From Nocardioidaceae bacterium (GTDB lineage Bacteria; Actinomycetota; Actinomycetes; Propionibacteriales; Nocardioidaceae): a stretch of DNA of 37,522 bases. The stretch covers positions 1 through 37,522 of the forward strand of contig JACCWP010000027.1 of the NCBI GenBank assembly GCA_013697585.1, given 5' to 3'. The position numbers and the translations under genes are program-made. The notes below the pieces were generated by a model. That model searched no databases. It saw only the letters and a list, made by a program, of their open reading frames with translations, and was not told the DNA's origin. Each line of letters begins with the position of its first letter. Position 1 is the first letter of the stretch. This document shows positions 17,476 to 24,568 of this stretch, one piece after another.

Positions 17476-17505
17476 ACGGTACGGAACGCCGGCCGACGCG
17501 GTCAA
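17476..17505 (-). promoter_or_regulatory. Promoter of the MerR gene
   Basis: Minus strand: -35 TTGACC (17505-17500), 18-bp spacer, -10 TACCGT (17481-17476). An 18-bp spacer is slightly long, as in many MerR-controlled promoters. Further upstream, at about 17552-17568, CTCAACCT-C-AGGTCGAG (plus strand) forms an imperfect inverted repeat that could be an operator. Confidence 0.6.
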
Positions 17506-17569
17506 CGACATCGCTGCAACAGGACCGGCGTGTCGCGTGCTCCCCCGACACTCAACCTCAGGTCGAGGG

Positions 17570-18040
17570 TCAGGTTCCTGGATGGAAGTCTTCGGGCGTG
17601 ACCTGATCCAAGAACTCGCGGAAACGCTCGACCTCCTGCTCCTCCTCCTCGGGCACCGCGAGGCCGGACGACTCCAGGACGTCCTCGTCGCAGACGATCT
17701 TGGTGCCCGTACGGAGCGCGAGCGCGATCGAGTCGGAGGGCCGTGCGCTGACCTCCGTGCCGCCGTCGAAGACGAGGACCGCGTAGTAGACGCCGTCGCG
17801 CACCTCGGTGATACGCACCTCGTCGAGCTCGCGGCCGAGCGCGGCCAGCAGGTCCTTCATCAGGTCGTGGGTGAGCGGCCGCGGTGGGGTCACGCCCTGC
17901 TGGGCAAAGGCGATCGCGGTGGCCTCGACCGCGCCGATCCAGATCGGCAGGTAGCGTGCCCCTCCGGCTTCTCGCAGGAGAACGAGCGGTTGGTTGGTCG
18001 GCATCTCTACCCGCACGCCGACCACGTCCATGTCCTTCAC
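17570..18040 (-). CDS. Bifunctional nuclease family protein (DUF151/BFN)
   Basis: This 156-aa protein of the BFN family corresponds to Rv1829. MDVVGVRVEMPTNQPLVLLRE, YLPIWIGAVEATAIAFAQQG, RPLTHDLMKDLL and ARPSDSIALALRTG are the family's conserved blocks; the last includes the RPSDAIAL-like motif. Plant and archaeal relatives have DNase/RNase activity; the role in actinobacteria is unknown. The C-terminus is strongly acidic (EEEEQEVERF). GTG at 18040 with GAGG at 8 nt is taken as start; ATG 18031 is the alternative. It sits between the two MerR genes, a conserved arrangement. Confidence 0.92.
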   Translation of the reverse strand: MKDMDVVGVRVEMPTNQPLVLLREAGGARYLPIWIGAVEATAIAFAQQGVTPPRPLTHDLMKDLLAALGRELDEVRITEVRDGVYYAVLVFDGGTEVSARPSDSIALALRTGTKIVCDEDVLESSGLAVPEEEEQEVERFREFLDQVTPEDFHPGT

Positions 18041-18061
18041 GACAGCCGCCTCACCCCAGGC

Positions 18062-18067
18062 ACATTA
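18062..18067 (-). promoter_or_regulatory. Possible -10 box TAATGT of the DUF151 gene
   Basis: TAATGT on the minus strand lies 21 nt before the GTG at 18040 in the 91-bp gap after ftsR. The nearest TTG-type -35 is too far (about 22 bp), so this is weak. Confidence 0.3.
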
Positions 18068-18131
18068 CCTCGGGGTCGGCCAGCCCACAGGCCAAGCAGC
18101 GACCTCCCTGCCGGCGCAGCTCGCGGTGTGC

Positions 18132-18848
18132 TCAGCGGTGCCCGAGTGCCCCGCGGACGAGCGCGGTGTGCAGCCGAAGGGTCAGTGTCGACAGCTGCCG
18201 CACCGCCTCCTCGGCCCGCGCCTTGGCAGCGGCGTCGTGCTGCCTGCGCAGCGGTGTGACGATCTGTTCGACCAGGTCGACCTCACGGTCGGCGGCCGTC
18301 TTGACCGAGCGCAGGTGTCGCGGCTCGAGTCCGTACGCCGCCAGCTCGCCGACGGTGCTTGCGACCAGCAGTGCAGCAGCGCCGTAGTGGCCGCCGCGGC
18401 CTGCTGCAAGCAACCCGAAACCCTCGATCTGGACGAGCAGCTCCTCGTCGATCGCCGCGCCCGCCAGCAGCTCCTCGCGAGACAGCCTCAGGTCGGGACC
18501 ATCGCCGCGGGTTCCGTCGGTGGCGAGCACGACCGTCGGCACCCGCGGCGTCCCGGCTGGGCCCGCCGGGGGCTCCAGGCCGCGGTCGATCGCGTCCAGC
18601 TGGTCGCGGATCACCTTGAGCGGGTAGTAGCAGCTCTGCTGCGCGGTCAGGACGTAGCGCAGCCGGTCAACATCGGCCTGGGAGAACTTGCGATAGCCCG
18701 ACGGTGTCCGTTCCGGCTCGACCAGGCCCTCGGACTCGAGGTAGCGGATCTTGGAGATCGTGACGTCGGGAAAGTCGGTTCGCAGCTGGGCGAGGACCTC
18801 GCCGATGCTCATCCGCCGCCGCGTGGAGGACGGCAGCGACGAGGTCAC
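18132..18848 (-). CDS. ftsR: FtsR-type MerR regulator (Rv1828 orthologue by position)
   Basis: This 238-aa MerR-fold regulator opens with RRRMSIGEVLAQLRTDFPDV then TISKIRYLESEGLVEPERTP and SGYRKFSQADVDRLRYVL, the winged helix seen in Rv1828 and Corynebacterium FtsR, the latter an activator of ftsZ. The YYPLKVIRDQLDAIDRG helix follows. A second helical domain (ELLAGAAIDEELLVQIEGFG ... LEPRHLRSVKTAADREVDLV) is like the C-terminal domain of that family. Its GTG start overlaps the garA stop by four bases, so the two are co-translated, matching the odhI-ftsR order in Corynebacterium. The division role is inferred by orthology. Confidence 0.88.
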   Translation of the reverse strand: MTSSLPSSTRRRMSIGEVLAQLRTDFPDVTISKIRYLESEGLVEPERTPSGYRKFSQADVDRLRYVLTAQQSCYYPLKVIRDQLDAIDRGLEPPAGPAGTPRVPTVVLATDGTRGDGPDLRLSREELLAGAAIDEELLVQIEGFGLLAAGRGGHYGAAALLVASTVGELAAYGLEPRHLRSVKTAADREVDLVEQIVTPLRRQHDAAAKARAEEAVRQLSTLTLRLHTALVRGALGHR

Positions 18849-19363
18849 CGTGGGCGTCCGGACGGGTCGGCCGCGCTGGGGTAGTACACGAGCCGGAACT
18901 TGCCGATCTGCACTTCGTCCCCGCCGCTGAGCACGATCTCGTCGATCCGGTCGCGGTTGACGTAGGTTCCGTTCAGGCTGCCGACATCGGAGACGGCGTA
19001 GTTCCCGCTGCCACGACTGAAGGTGGCGTGCCGCCTCGAGACGGTCACGTCGTCGAGGAAGATGTCGCTGTCAGGGTGCCGGCCCGCCGTGACCTCGTCG
19101 GTGTCAAGCAGGAACCGGCTGCCAGCGCCCGGGCCGCGCTGCACGATCAGCAGCGCGCTGCCGGAGGGCAGCCCATCGAGTGCCGCGGCGTCCTCGGCGG
19201 ACAGTGCGCTGTCCTCTCCGGTGTCATCGACGGCGCCGAAGGTGATCGTCGAGGTCGTCTCACTCTCGGCGTACGACTCCCGCCCAACGAGCTTGTGGCC
19301 GCACTGTGAGCAGAACTTCGCCGAAGACGCGTTCTCGTGGCCGCACTCGGTGCAGAACGGCAT
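18845..19363 (-). CDS. garA: GarA/OdhI FHA-domain regulator with an N-terminal zinc ribbon
   Basis: GarA binds and inhibits 2-oxoglutarate dehydrogenase and glutamate dehydrogenase when unphosphorylated; PknB/PknG phosphorylation of the ETT motif turns it off by self-binding. The 172-aa protein has SETTST (Thr36, Thr37), and an FHA domain at about 70-165 with AGRHPDSDIFLDDVTVSRRH and SLNGTYVN, the pThr-binding residues. Unlike the mycobacterial protein it begins with a zinc ribbon, CTEC (4, 7) and CSQC (18, 21). The ATG at 19363 has GGAGGG 3 nt upstream, which is close; a longer start would only add a basic tail. It is co-translated with ftsR. Confidence 0.95.
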   Translation of the reverse strand: MPFCTECGHENASSAKFCSQCGHKLVGRESYAESETTSTITFGAVDDTGEDSALSAEDAAALDGLPSGSALLIVQRGPGAGSRFLLDTDEVTAGRHPDSDIFLDDVTVSRRHATFSRGSGNYAVSDVGSLNGTYVNRDRIDEIVLSGGDEVQIGKFRLVYYPSAADPSGRPR

Positions 19364-19416
19364 GGTCCCTCCAGAGCCACCCGAGGCCACCCGAGGCGGG
19401 CTGGATCTCAAGCGGT

Positions 19417-19431
19417 GGTTGACGTTGACGG
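19417..19431 (-). promoter_or_regulatory. TTGAC direct repeat in the garA leader
   Basis: GGTTGACGTTGACGG (plus strand) holds two TTGACG-like units 6 bp apart in the 5' leader, 8 bp downstream of the -10 of the garA promoter, a possible operator. Confidence 0.3.
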
Positions 19432-19438
19432 TAGCCGC

Positions 19439-19468
19439 AACCTACGGGCAGGCCGGAGGCCATTTCAA
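19439..19468 (-). promoter_or_regulatory. Promoter of garA-ftsR
   Basis: Minus strand: -35 TTGAAA (19468-19463), 18-bp spacer, -10 TAGGTT (19444-19439). It lies in the 130-bp gap between gcvH and garA, making garA-ftsR a separate transcription unit from gcvH. Confidence 0.55.
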
Positions 19469-19493
19469 CACCGAGCCGGGCGGTCGAGCGCAC

Positions 19494-19895
19494 TCAGCCG
19501 CCGACCTGCTGCTCGTAGGCCGAGGCATCGAGCAGGCCGTCGACCGCGGCGGGATCGCTCACGCGGACCTTGAGCAGCCAACCGGCGCCGTAGGGGTCGG
19601 AGTTGACCAGCTCGGGCTGCTGGTCCAGCGCGTCGTTGCGGGCCACGACCGTGCCGGCGACGGGAGCATAGAGATCGCTCACCGACTTGGTCGACTCGAG
19701 CTCACCGATCGACGTCCCCGGTGTCAGGGACTCACCCACCTCGGGCAGCAAGACATAGACGATGTCCCCGAGCTGCTCCTGGGCGTAGTCGGAGATGCCG
19801 ATGGTCGCCACATCGGCGTCGTCACCAGCGTCGTCAGCCGCGGCGGAACGGACCCACTCGTGCTCGGGGGTGTACTTGAGGTCCTCGGGAAACAC
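19494..19895 (-). CDS. gcvH: Glycine cleavage system H protein
   Basis: The lipoyl carrier of the glycine cleavage system shuttles the aminomethyl group between P, T and L proteins. The 133-residue protein has KYTPEHEWVR at the start, IGISDYAQEQLGDIVYVLLP, and the lipoylation site ELESTKSVSDLYAP with Lys70. Between EHEWV and the first barrel strand is an acidic insert (AAADDAGDDAD, residues 18-28) that is longer than in most H proteins. The GTG start at 19895 has GAGGAG only 4 nt upstream. It follows the DUF881 gene by 18 nt, so it is the tail of the pgsA operon, away from gcvP by 4 kb. Confidence 0.97.
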   Translation of the reverse strand: MFPEDLKYTPEHEWVRSAAADDAGDDADVATIGISDYAQEQLGDIVYVLLPEVGESLTPGTSIGELESTKSVSDLYAPVAGTVVARNDALDQQPELVNSDPYGAGWLLKVRVSDPAAVDGLLDASAYEQQVGG

Positions 19896-19913
19896 GGCAC
19901 TCCTCGGCTGTGA

Positions 19914-20693
19914 TCAGGTCGATGGCTCGACAAACTCGGTGTCCGGCGGCGGGGCCAGCGACGTCACCCTGATCGTCTCCGGTGTCTCGACGCTGACCGT
20001 ACCGCCGAGATCCTCCACCTCGTCGGTGAGCCCGCCCGGAAAGACCGTCGCCTCGGCCAGCGTCTCGGGCGACCCGATGGCATCGACGACGTAGGGAGCG
20101 CGCACCGTGGTGCCACCCACATCGAGCTCGCCGTCGATCGGGTCACTGCCATCGGTGAGGTAGGTGGCGGCGACGACGCGAGCCTGGTCGTTGATCTCGA
20201 TGGCCTCGGCACCGGCGTCGCGCAGCTCTTCGACCGCGTTCAGCAGCGTCCGTGCGCCGACGGTCCCGTCAGGGTCGGTGATGGTGATCCGGACGCCCGG
20301 GCCCTCGGCGCCGATCGCGCCAGCAAGGATCCGCAGGTCGCCCAGCTGGCGCTGTGCCTCCTCGAGCGCCGCCGCCCGTTGGGTGGTGCTCTCCTCCAGC
20401 GCATCGCGGGTCTCCTGCAGGTCAGCGAGCTGGCGCGTGGCGCGGTCCTGAGCCGCCGACAGCGACTGCAACAAGCTGACCAGGTCCCCGCGGCGGGCTC
20501 CGGCGTAGGGCGTCTCGGATCGCAGGGCGCTGACCTGCACGGCGGCCGCGAAGCCAAGCAGGGCGAGCAGCAGCCCCGCGACGACCTGTCCGCCGCTGGG
20601 GCGGCGGGTCATCGCGTCGACGAGCCGGCGGCGACCGTCGACCGGCTGGTCGGGCACGTGGTCAGGCATGTGGTCAGGCACGTGGTCAGGCAT
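19914..20693 (-). CDS. DUF881 family membrane protein (Rv1825-like)
   Basis: This 259-aa protein has a single N-terminal helix near residues 36-55 (VVAGLLLALLGFAAAVQVSAL), a coiled-coil of about 60 residues (LLQSLSAAQDRATRQLADLQ onward), and a C-terminal DUF881 domain with GAEGPGVRITITDPDG, LLNAVEELRDAGAEAIEIN and VRAPYVVDAIGSPETL. Most likely extracytoplasmic. DUF881 proteins flank Sbp in actinobacteria and are linked by context to cell division or wall growth; function is unproven. Its first ATG overlaps the Sbp stop region. The N-terminus is an unusual tandem PDHV/PDHM repeat, so the real start could be any of four codons. Confidence 0.9.
   Translation of the reverse strand: MPDHVPDHMPDHVPDQPVDGRRRLVDAMTRRPSGGQVVAGLLLALLGFAAAVQVSALRSETPYAGARRGDLVSLLQSLSAAQDRATRQLADLQETRDALEESTTQRAAALEEAQRQLGDLRILAGAIGAEGPGVRITITDPDGTVGARTLLNAVEELRDAGAEAIEINDQARVVAATYLTDGSDPIDGELDVGGTTVRAPYVVDAIGSPETLAEATVFPGGLTDEVEDLGGTVSVETPETIRVTSLAPPPDTEFVEPST
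20646..20693 (-). repeat. Four tandem 12-bp units, each opening with a start codon
   Basis: Minus strand units ATGCCTGACCAC (20693), GTGCCTGACCAC (20681), ATGCCTGACCAC (20669) and GTGCCCGACCAG (20657) encode the start of the DUF881 protein. All four are in frame, so each gives a possible initiation codon. The stop codon of sbp lies inside the first unit (20688-20686). Confidence 0.85.
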
Positions 20694-21018
20694 GGAAGAG
20701 GTGCCTGCGGATGGCGGCGACGTTGGAGAAGATGCGGATGCCGAGGACGACGACGACGCCGGTGGACAGCTGGCTGCCGACGCCGAGCTGATCCCCGAGG
20801 TAGACGATCAGGGCGGCGATCAGCACGTTGGACACGAACGAGATGACGAACACCTTCTCGTCGAAGATGCCGTCGAGCATGGCCCGGAACGCGCCGAAGG
20901 TCGCGTCCAGGGCGGCCACCACGGCGATCGGCAGGTAGGGCTGCAGCGAGATCGGCACGGCAGGCTCCAGGAACAGTCCGGCGACGATGCCCACCAGCAG
21001 CCCGAGCAGGGCGATCAC
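20686..21018 (-). CDS. sbp: Small basic protein (Sbp, DUF1290)
   Basis: This 110-aa inner-membrane protein with three or four helices is conserved next to division and wall genes. MIALLGLLVGIVAGLFLEP, YLPIAVVAALDATFGAFRAM, VFVISFVSNVLIAALIVYLG and VGSQLSTGVVVVLGIRIFSN match the DUF1290 family, including the conserved ALDATFGAFRA loop and the C-terminal IFSNVAAIRRHLF. Function is unknown; Bacillus Sbp lies near ftsA. The GTG start overlaps the DUF881 stop by four bases. It corresponds to Rv1824. Confidence 0.95.
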   Translation of the reverse strand: MIALLGLLVGIVAGLFLEPAVPISLQPYLPIAVVAALDATFGAFRAMLDGIFDEKVFVISFVSNVLIAALIVYLGDQLGVGSQLSTGVVVVLGIRIFSNVAAIRRHLFHA

Positions 21019-21848
21019 GGCAGGCCTTCGTCGATCTGGTCCGCCTGGTCGATCGACAGCGGTCGCCCAGCCAGGGTCAGAGAGTCGACGCTCGCGACCT
21101 CGAAGCGAACACCGAGGTTGCTCTGCAGGTCGACGAACGACTGTGCAGCGGGGGTTTCCAGGAACTCCGCGGCAAACGTGTCCGGGTCACCGAGAGCCGT
21201 GACGACGTATGGCGGGGACAACGAGCGGTAGTTGACGGTGATCGCCTGCCCGGCGGTACGGATCGCGCTGCGCGTGGTGAGTCGCTGGCCGCCAACGGCG
21301 ACCGCCTGTGCGCCGGCCTCCCACAGGCCGTTGGCGAGCAGCTGCAGGTCGGTGTCGCGGACCAGTCCCTCTGGGCGGGCGCCTGGTGCGTCGTCGATTA
21401 TGATCCGAAGGCCCGGGCCGCTCACCGGCACCGCGCCGGTCGCTGCCTCCAACCGGGTCAACACGTCGTCGAGCACTGCCTCCTCGCCCACGATCTCGAT
21501 GGCCGCGTTGCGCAGGTCGTCGACACTGCCCTGCACAGCACCGGCCGCGTCCCGCAGCTCCGCCACGTCGATCTGTTCGGCCTCGATCCGATCGATCAGC
21601 GCCAATCTGTCGGCCTCTGCCTGGCTCGCGGCATCGCGAGTCTCCAGTGCGGAGATGGTCAGCAGCACGGCGAGCACGGCGACCGCACCGCCGAACGTCA
21701 GGCCGGTGACGCGACGAGCGGCCGCAGCTCCCGCCTGTCCAGCGGTCGCATCGGCCGTGCGACGGGCGGCGACGGCGGCGTAGTCGTCGTCCAGGCTCTG
21801 AGCAGCCACCCGAGCCAGCAGGTCGCCGGGCGGTGACAGCGCCGTCAC
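21015..21848 (-). CDS. DUF881 family membrane protein (Rv1823-like)
   Basis: This 277-aa paralogue of the gene two places downstream has a cytoplasmic N-terminus of about 50 residues, a helix (LTFGGAVAVLAVLLTISAL), a heptad-like region (AEADRLALIDRIEAEQIDVA onward) and a DUF881 domain with VSGPGLRIIIDDAPG, LLANGLWEAGAQAVAVGGQR and YRSLSPPYVVTALGDPD. The GTG start at 21848 overlaps the pgsA stop by four bases; longer in-frame starts would run back through pgsA. The pair of DUF881 proteins around Sbp suggests a membrane complex, which is inference from context. Confidence 0.92.
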   Translation of the reverse strand: MTALSPPGDLLARVAAQSLDDDYAAVAARRTADATAGQAGAAAARRVTGLTFGGAVAVLAVLLTISALETRDAASQAEADRLALIDRIEAEQIDVAELRDAAGAVQGSVDDLRNAAIEIVGEEAVLDDVLTRLEAATGAVPVSGPGLRIIIDDAPGARPEGLVRDTDLQLLANGLWEAGAQAVAVGGQRLTTRSAIRTAGQAITVNYRSLSPPYVVTALGDPDTFAAEFLETPAAQSFVDLQSNLGVRFEVASVDSLTLAGRPLSIDQADQIDEGLP

Positions 21849-22456
21849 GTCGTCGGCTCCGCCACCCGCGACGGTGGGGTGGTGGCGAGCAGGGTCCGTA
21901 CCTGCCACGCGTACAGCAGCCCACCCCACCAGTAGAGCCCCACGCCCCAGATGGCGAACGCCCACCCGAACACGTCGGCGAGCATCGCCAGGTCACCGGT
22001 GTCGTCACCCAGCAGCAGCAAGGGAAACGCGTACAACAGATTCGCGGTCGCGGCCTTGCCGAGGAAGTGCACCGGCAGCGCGGAGTAGCCCCGCGTGCGC
22101 AGGAAAGGGATCAGTGCAAACAGCAGCACGTCGCGAAGCGGCAGCAGCACGGCGAGCCACACCGGGATGATGTCGCGCAGGACGAGCCCAAGGACCACCG
22201 ACAAGATGTAGAGCCGGTCGGCGACCGGGTCGAGCACCTGTCCCAGCGCTGACGTCTGGTTGAACCGACGTGCCAGGTTGCCGTCGAGGTAGTCGGTGAA
22301 CCCGGACACGGCAAGCACCACCAGCGCCCACACGTCCTCCTCCGGGCCGAGGACCAGCCAGAGGAACAGCGGCACGCCCGCCAGGCGGAGCATGCTGAGC
22401 AGGTTGGGGACGGTGAGCACTCGGTCAGCCGACTCCCCGCCGCGCTCCGCACTCAC
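21845..22456 (-). CDS. CDP-alcohol phosphatidyltransferase (PgsA2-like)
   Basis: This 203-aa integral membrane enzyme transfers a phosphatidyl group from CDP-diacylglycerol to an alcohol. The full CDP-alcohol motif is present: D58-G59-x2-A62-R63-x8-G72-x3-D76-x3-D80 in DYLDGNLARRFNQTSALGQV and following, with Asp55 ahead of it. Five or six helices surround it. By position it matches Rv1822 (pgsA2). Product could be phosphatidylglycerolphosphate or cardiolipin; not decidable. GTG 22456 has no Shine-Dalgarno but a TAGGCT box 6 nt upstream. It is the first gene of the pgsA-DUF881-sbp-DUF881-gcvH unit. Confidence 0.93.
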   Translation of the reverse strand: MSAERGGESADRVLTVPNLLSMLRLAGVPLFLWLVLGPEEDVWALVVLAVSGFTDYLDGNLARRFNQTSALGQVLDPVADRLYILSVVLGLVLRDIIPVWLAVLLPLRDVLLFALIPFLRTRGYSALPVHFLGKAATANLLYAFPLLLLGDDTGDLAMLADVFGWAFAIWGVGLYWWGGLLYAWQVRTLLATTPPSRVAEPTT

Positions 22457-22462
22457 CCGTGC

Positions 22463-22468
22463 AGCCTA
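22463..22468 (-). promoter_or_regulatory. -10 box TAGGCT of a probable leaderless pgsA transcript
   Basis: TAGGCT ends 6 nt before the GTG at 22456. The same CTAGGCTG octamer stands before the neighbouring NYN gene. Confidence 0.55.
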
Positions 22469-22510
22469 GCGACGGGACCGCTCGCGCCACCTGCTGCCGC
22501 GCGGCGCCGC

Positions 22511-23095
22511 CTACAGGTACGCCGCGGGGTCGAAGTCCTCGATCGGGATGATCCGCACTCGCGGCAGCGGCACGTTGAACGCGCCGACCTCGGCCTCCAC
22601 GTCGACGATCTCGAGGCCGTCGTGGGTCAGCGCCTTGATCCTCGTGCTGACGAACTCAGGAAACCCCACCACAGCCACCCGGCGACCGTCGCCGAGCAGG
22701 GCGCTCAGCTGCGGCACGAAGTCGGCGTCGTGGGTCAGCAGCATGACGTTGCCGCGCCGGGCGGCGATGGCGTCGAGGGTGCGTTGGACGCCGATGTCGA
22801 CGACCTTCTCGGTGATGTCGCCCGACAGCGGGAGCGGCCGGAAGTCCATCGCCAGCAGCGCCTGGACGAACGACGCGGGCAGCTCGCCCCTGGAGGCGTT
22901 CAGGAAGAACAGTGCCTTGACCGGTGCCCCCCACCCGGCCGCGTAGCTGCGTACCCGTTCCCAGCGCGGGCGCTGCTCGGGGGTCGGACGGTGCCCGAGC
23001 ACGCTCAGCCCGAGGGTGGCGTCGATGTTCTCGCCGTCGACCAGCAAGTACGTCACCGGCTCGGGCGCCCGCACCTGCGTCGTCGTCTCGGTCAC
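22511..23095 (-). CDS. NYN domain PIN-like ribonuclease
   Basis: This 194-residue protein with an N-terminal NYN domain is a PIN-fold RNase module. Acidic residues expected at the metal site are Asp20 (YLLVDGENID), Asp100 (EKVVDIG) and Asp123/Asp125 (LLTHDADFVPQ). The conserved GNVMLLTHDADFVPQLSALL and RVAVVGFPEF strands match LabA/DUF88-like members. The C-terminal 40 residues are short and carry no RNA-binding domain. Role may be RNA turnover; substrate unknown. GTG at 23095 starts 9 nt after the stop of the membrane gene, so it may be either in that operon or read from its own TAGGCT box. Confidence 0.9.
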   Translation of the reverse strand: MTETTTQVRAPEPVTYLLVDGENIDATLGLSVLGHRPTPEQRPRWERVRSYAAGWGAPVKALFFLNASRGELPASFVQALLAMDFRPLPLSGDITEKVVDIGVQRTLDAIAARRGNVMLLTHDADFVPQLSALLGDGRRVAVVGFPEFVSTRIKALTHDGLEIVDVEAEVGAFNVPLPRVRIIPIEDFDPAAYL

Positions 23096-23101
23096 GTCGA
23101 C

Positions 23102-23107
23102 AGCCTA
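23102..23107 (-). promoter_or_regulatory. -10 box TAGGCT before the NYN gene
   Basis: TAGGCT ends 6 nt before GTG 23095; its first three bases are the TAG stop codon of the upstream membrane gene. No ribosome site is seen. Confidence 0.45.
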
Positions 23108-24568
23108 GGTCTGGTGCCTGGTCGAGCTGCGGGGTCGACCCACCGGCCAGACCTGCAGGTAGACCGAACGCACGGTGCCTGTGACACCGGCGCGGTGGTG
23201 CAGCCGGACCCAGCAAGGCGCTCCGGCCCAGGTGACCAGCAGGTCGTCGTGGCCCGCCCGGCGCAACGCGACCGGGCCGGTGACCCGGACGGTCCGAACC
23301 AAAACCCACCGACGTGGGTCGGCTGGCTGCAGCTCGGCGCGCGCCACGTCCGCGCGCACGGCGACCGGTCCTTCCGTGACGCCCAGCGACAGGCTGTGCG
23401 CGGCGGGAGCGACGTCGGGCCAGCTCGCCACGGCGCCTGCTGGGACCCGGGTCAGTGGTCCAACCCGGAGCGTCCTCGCGCCGTCGACCAGCAGCCAGGA
23501 ACTCGTGCGTGCCCGAACGTCGCTGCGCCTCGGCACCGCGGCGACCACCGCCAGGACCTGGCACAGCACCGCCAGCGCCACCAGGCTCCAGCTCACCGCG
23601 CCGGTCCAGTCGTCAGCGGTGTCGCTGGCGAGCCAGCCTGGGGTCTGTGGCTCCCAGCCCACGAGCGAGCGGTCGCCGTCGAACAGCGGCGCCAACGCCG
23701 CCAGGACGAGTGCCAACAGTGCGTACCCCAGGCCGAACGACCAGGCCCACACAGACGACAGGTAACGCTGCCGTGGCAGGAACGACCAGGCGAGCTCGCC
23801 GTCCGGCCACGTGCGGCTGGCCCGCAACGCCGCGGCCATCCAGGCCAACCCGCCAAGGACGCCGCAGCAGACGAGCGCCCAGGTCAGCCGGTCCAGGCTC
23901 TTGCCAACCACGCTGACCACGACCCAGCCGACAACCGTGACCACGGCGGTGCCGGCAAGCCATGGGAGCGCGGCGAGCAGTGCTCGCCAGGGGGTGCTCA
24001 GGTGCGTCTGCACGGTGCCGATCAGCAGCAGGGTGAGCATCAGGCCCAACACGACGAGGAGCCGGCCGTTCGTGTCGTCCTCGGTGGTAGCGGTCTGCGC
24101 GTAGACGACGAGCGGCACGCCTGGCGTGGCCAGCAGCAGCGCGTGCACGTACATCCGGGCGGTCAGCGCCGCGTAGGCCAGCCCGCCGAGCAGGATCCCG
24201 AAGCCGGCCGCGGTGATCGGCTGTGGGGTGTCGGGGGTGACGAGGTCCAGACCGATCAAAGCACCGCCGAGCGCCAGCAGGGCCAGACCAAGACCCCGGC
24301 GCACCCCGCTGCCGCCGAGCAGGTGGACCAGCGCGTACAGGACCAGCACCGCCCCCCGGAGCAACCGGGTGAAGAGTCGGCCCTTGCCGCCGGCGGTGGT
24401 GGGCGAGTCGAGCAGCGCCCCGGCTACCGCCAACGCCTGGACGCCGGTGTCGGTGACCAGCGTTCCGTCCCCGGTGTCGTGCAACGGCTCGCCGCCGATC
24501 CTGGCACGGACGAAGTGCTGCAGCGGCTCGCTGGGCTTGGTGGCCTCCGTGCCCTCGGGTGCCATCAT
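23105..24568 (-). CDS. Polytopic membrane protein coupled to a patatin-like gene
   Basis: This 487-aa protein has a soluble N-terminus of about 60 residues, roughly nine hydrophobic segments between residues 65 and 355 (for example LGLALLALGGALIGL, AALPWLAGTAVVTVVGWVVV, LTWALVCCGVLGGLAWMAA), and a soluble C-terminal domain of about 130 residues rich in Val/Arg strands ending in RPRSSTRHQT. I do not recognise the family. Its ATG overlaps the patatin stop (TGATG), so the two are translated together, and the combined length of about 1300 residues is that of long DUF3376 patatin proteins. It may be the membrane anchor of the lipase-like partner; that is inference. Confidence 0.8.
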   Translation of the reverse strand: MMAPEGTEATKPSEPLQHFVRARIGGEPLHDTGDGTLVTDTGVQALAVAGALLDSPTTAGGKGRLFTRLLRGAVLVLYALVHLLGGSGVRRGLGLALLALGGALIGLDLVTPDTPQPITAAGFGILLGGLAYAALTARMYVHALLLATPGVPLVVYAQTATTEDDTNGRLLVVLGLMLTLLLIGTVQTHLSTPWRALLAALPWLAGTAVVTVVGWVVVSVVGKSLDRLTWALVCCGVLGGLAWMAAALRASRTWPDGELAWSFLPRQRYLSSVWAWSFGLGYALLALVLAALAPLFDGDRSLVGWEPQTPGWLASDTADDWTGAVSWSLVALAVLCQVLAVVAAVPRRSDVRARTSSWLLVDGARTLRVGPLTRVPAGAVASWPDVAPAAHSLSLGVTEGPVAVRADVARAELQPADPRRWVLVRTVRVTGPVALRRAGHDDLLVTWAGAPCWVRLHHRAGVTGTVRSVYLQVWPVGRPRSSTRHQT

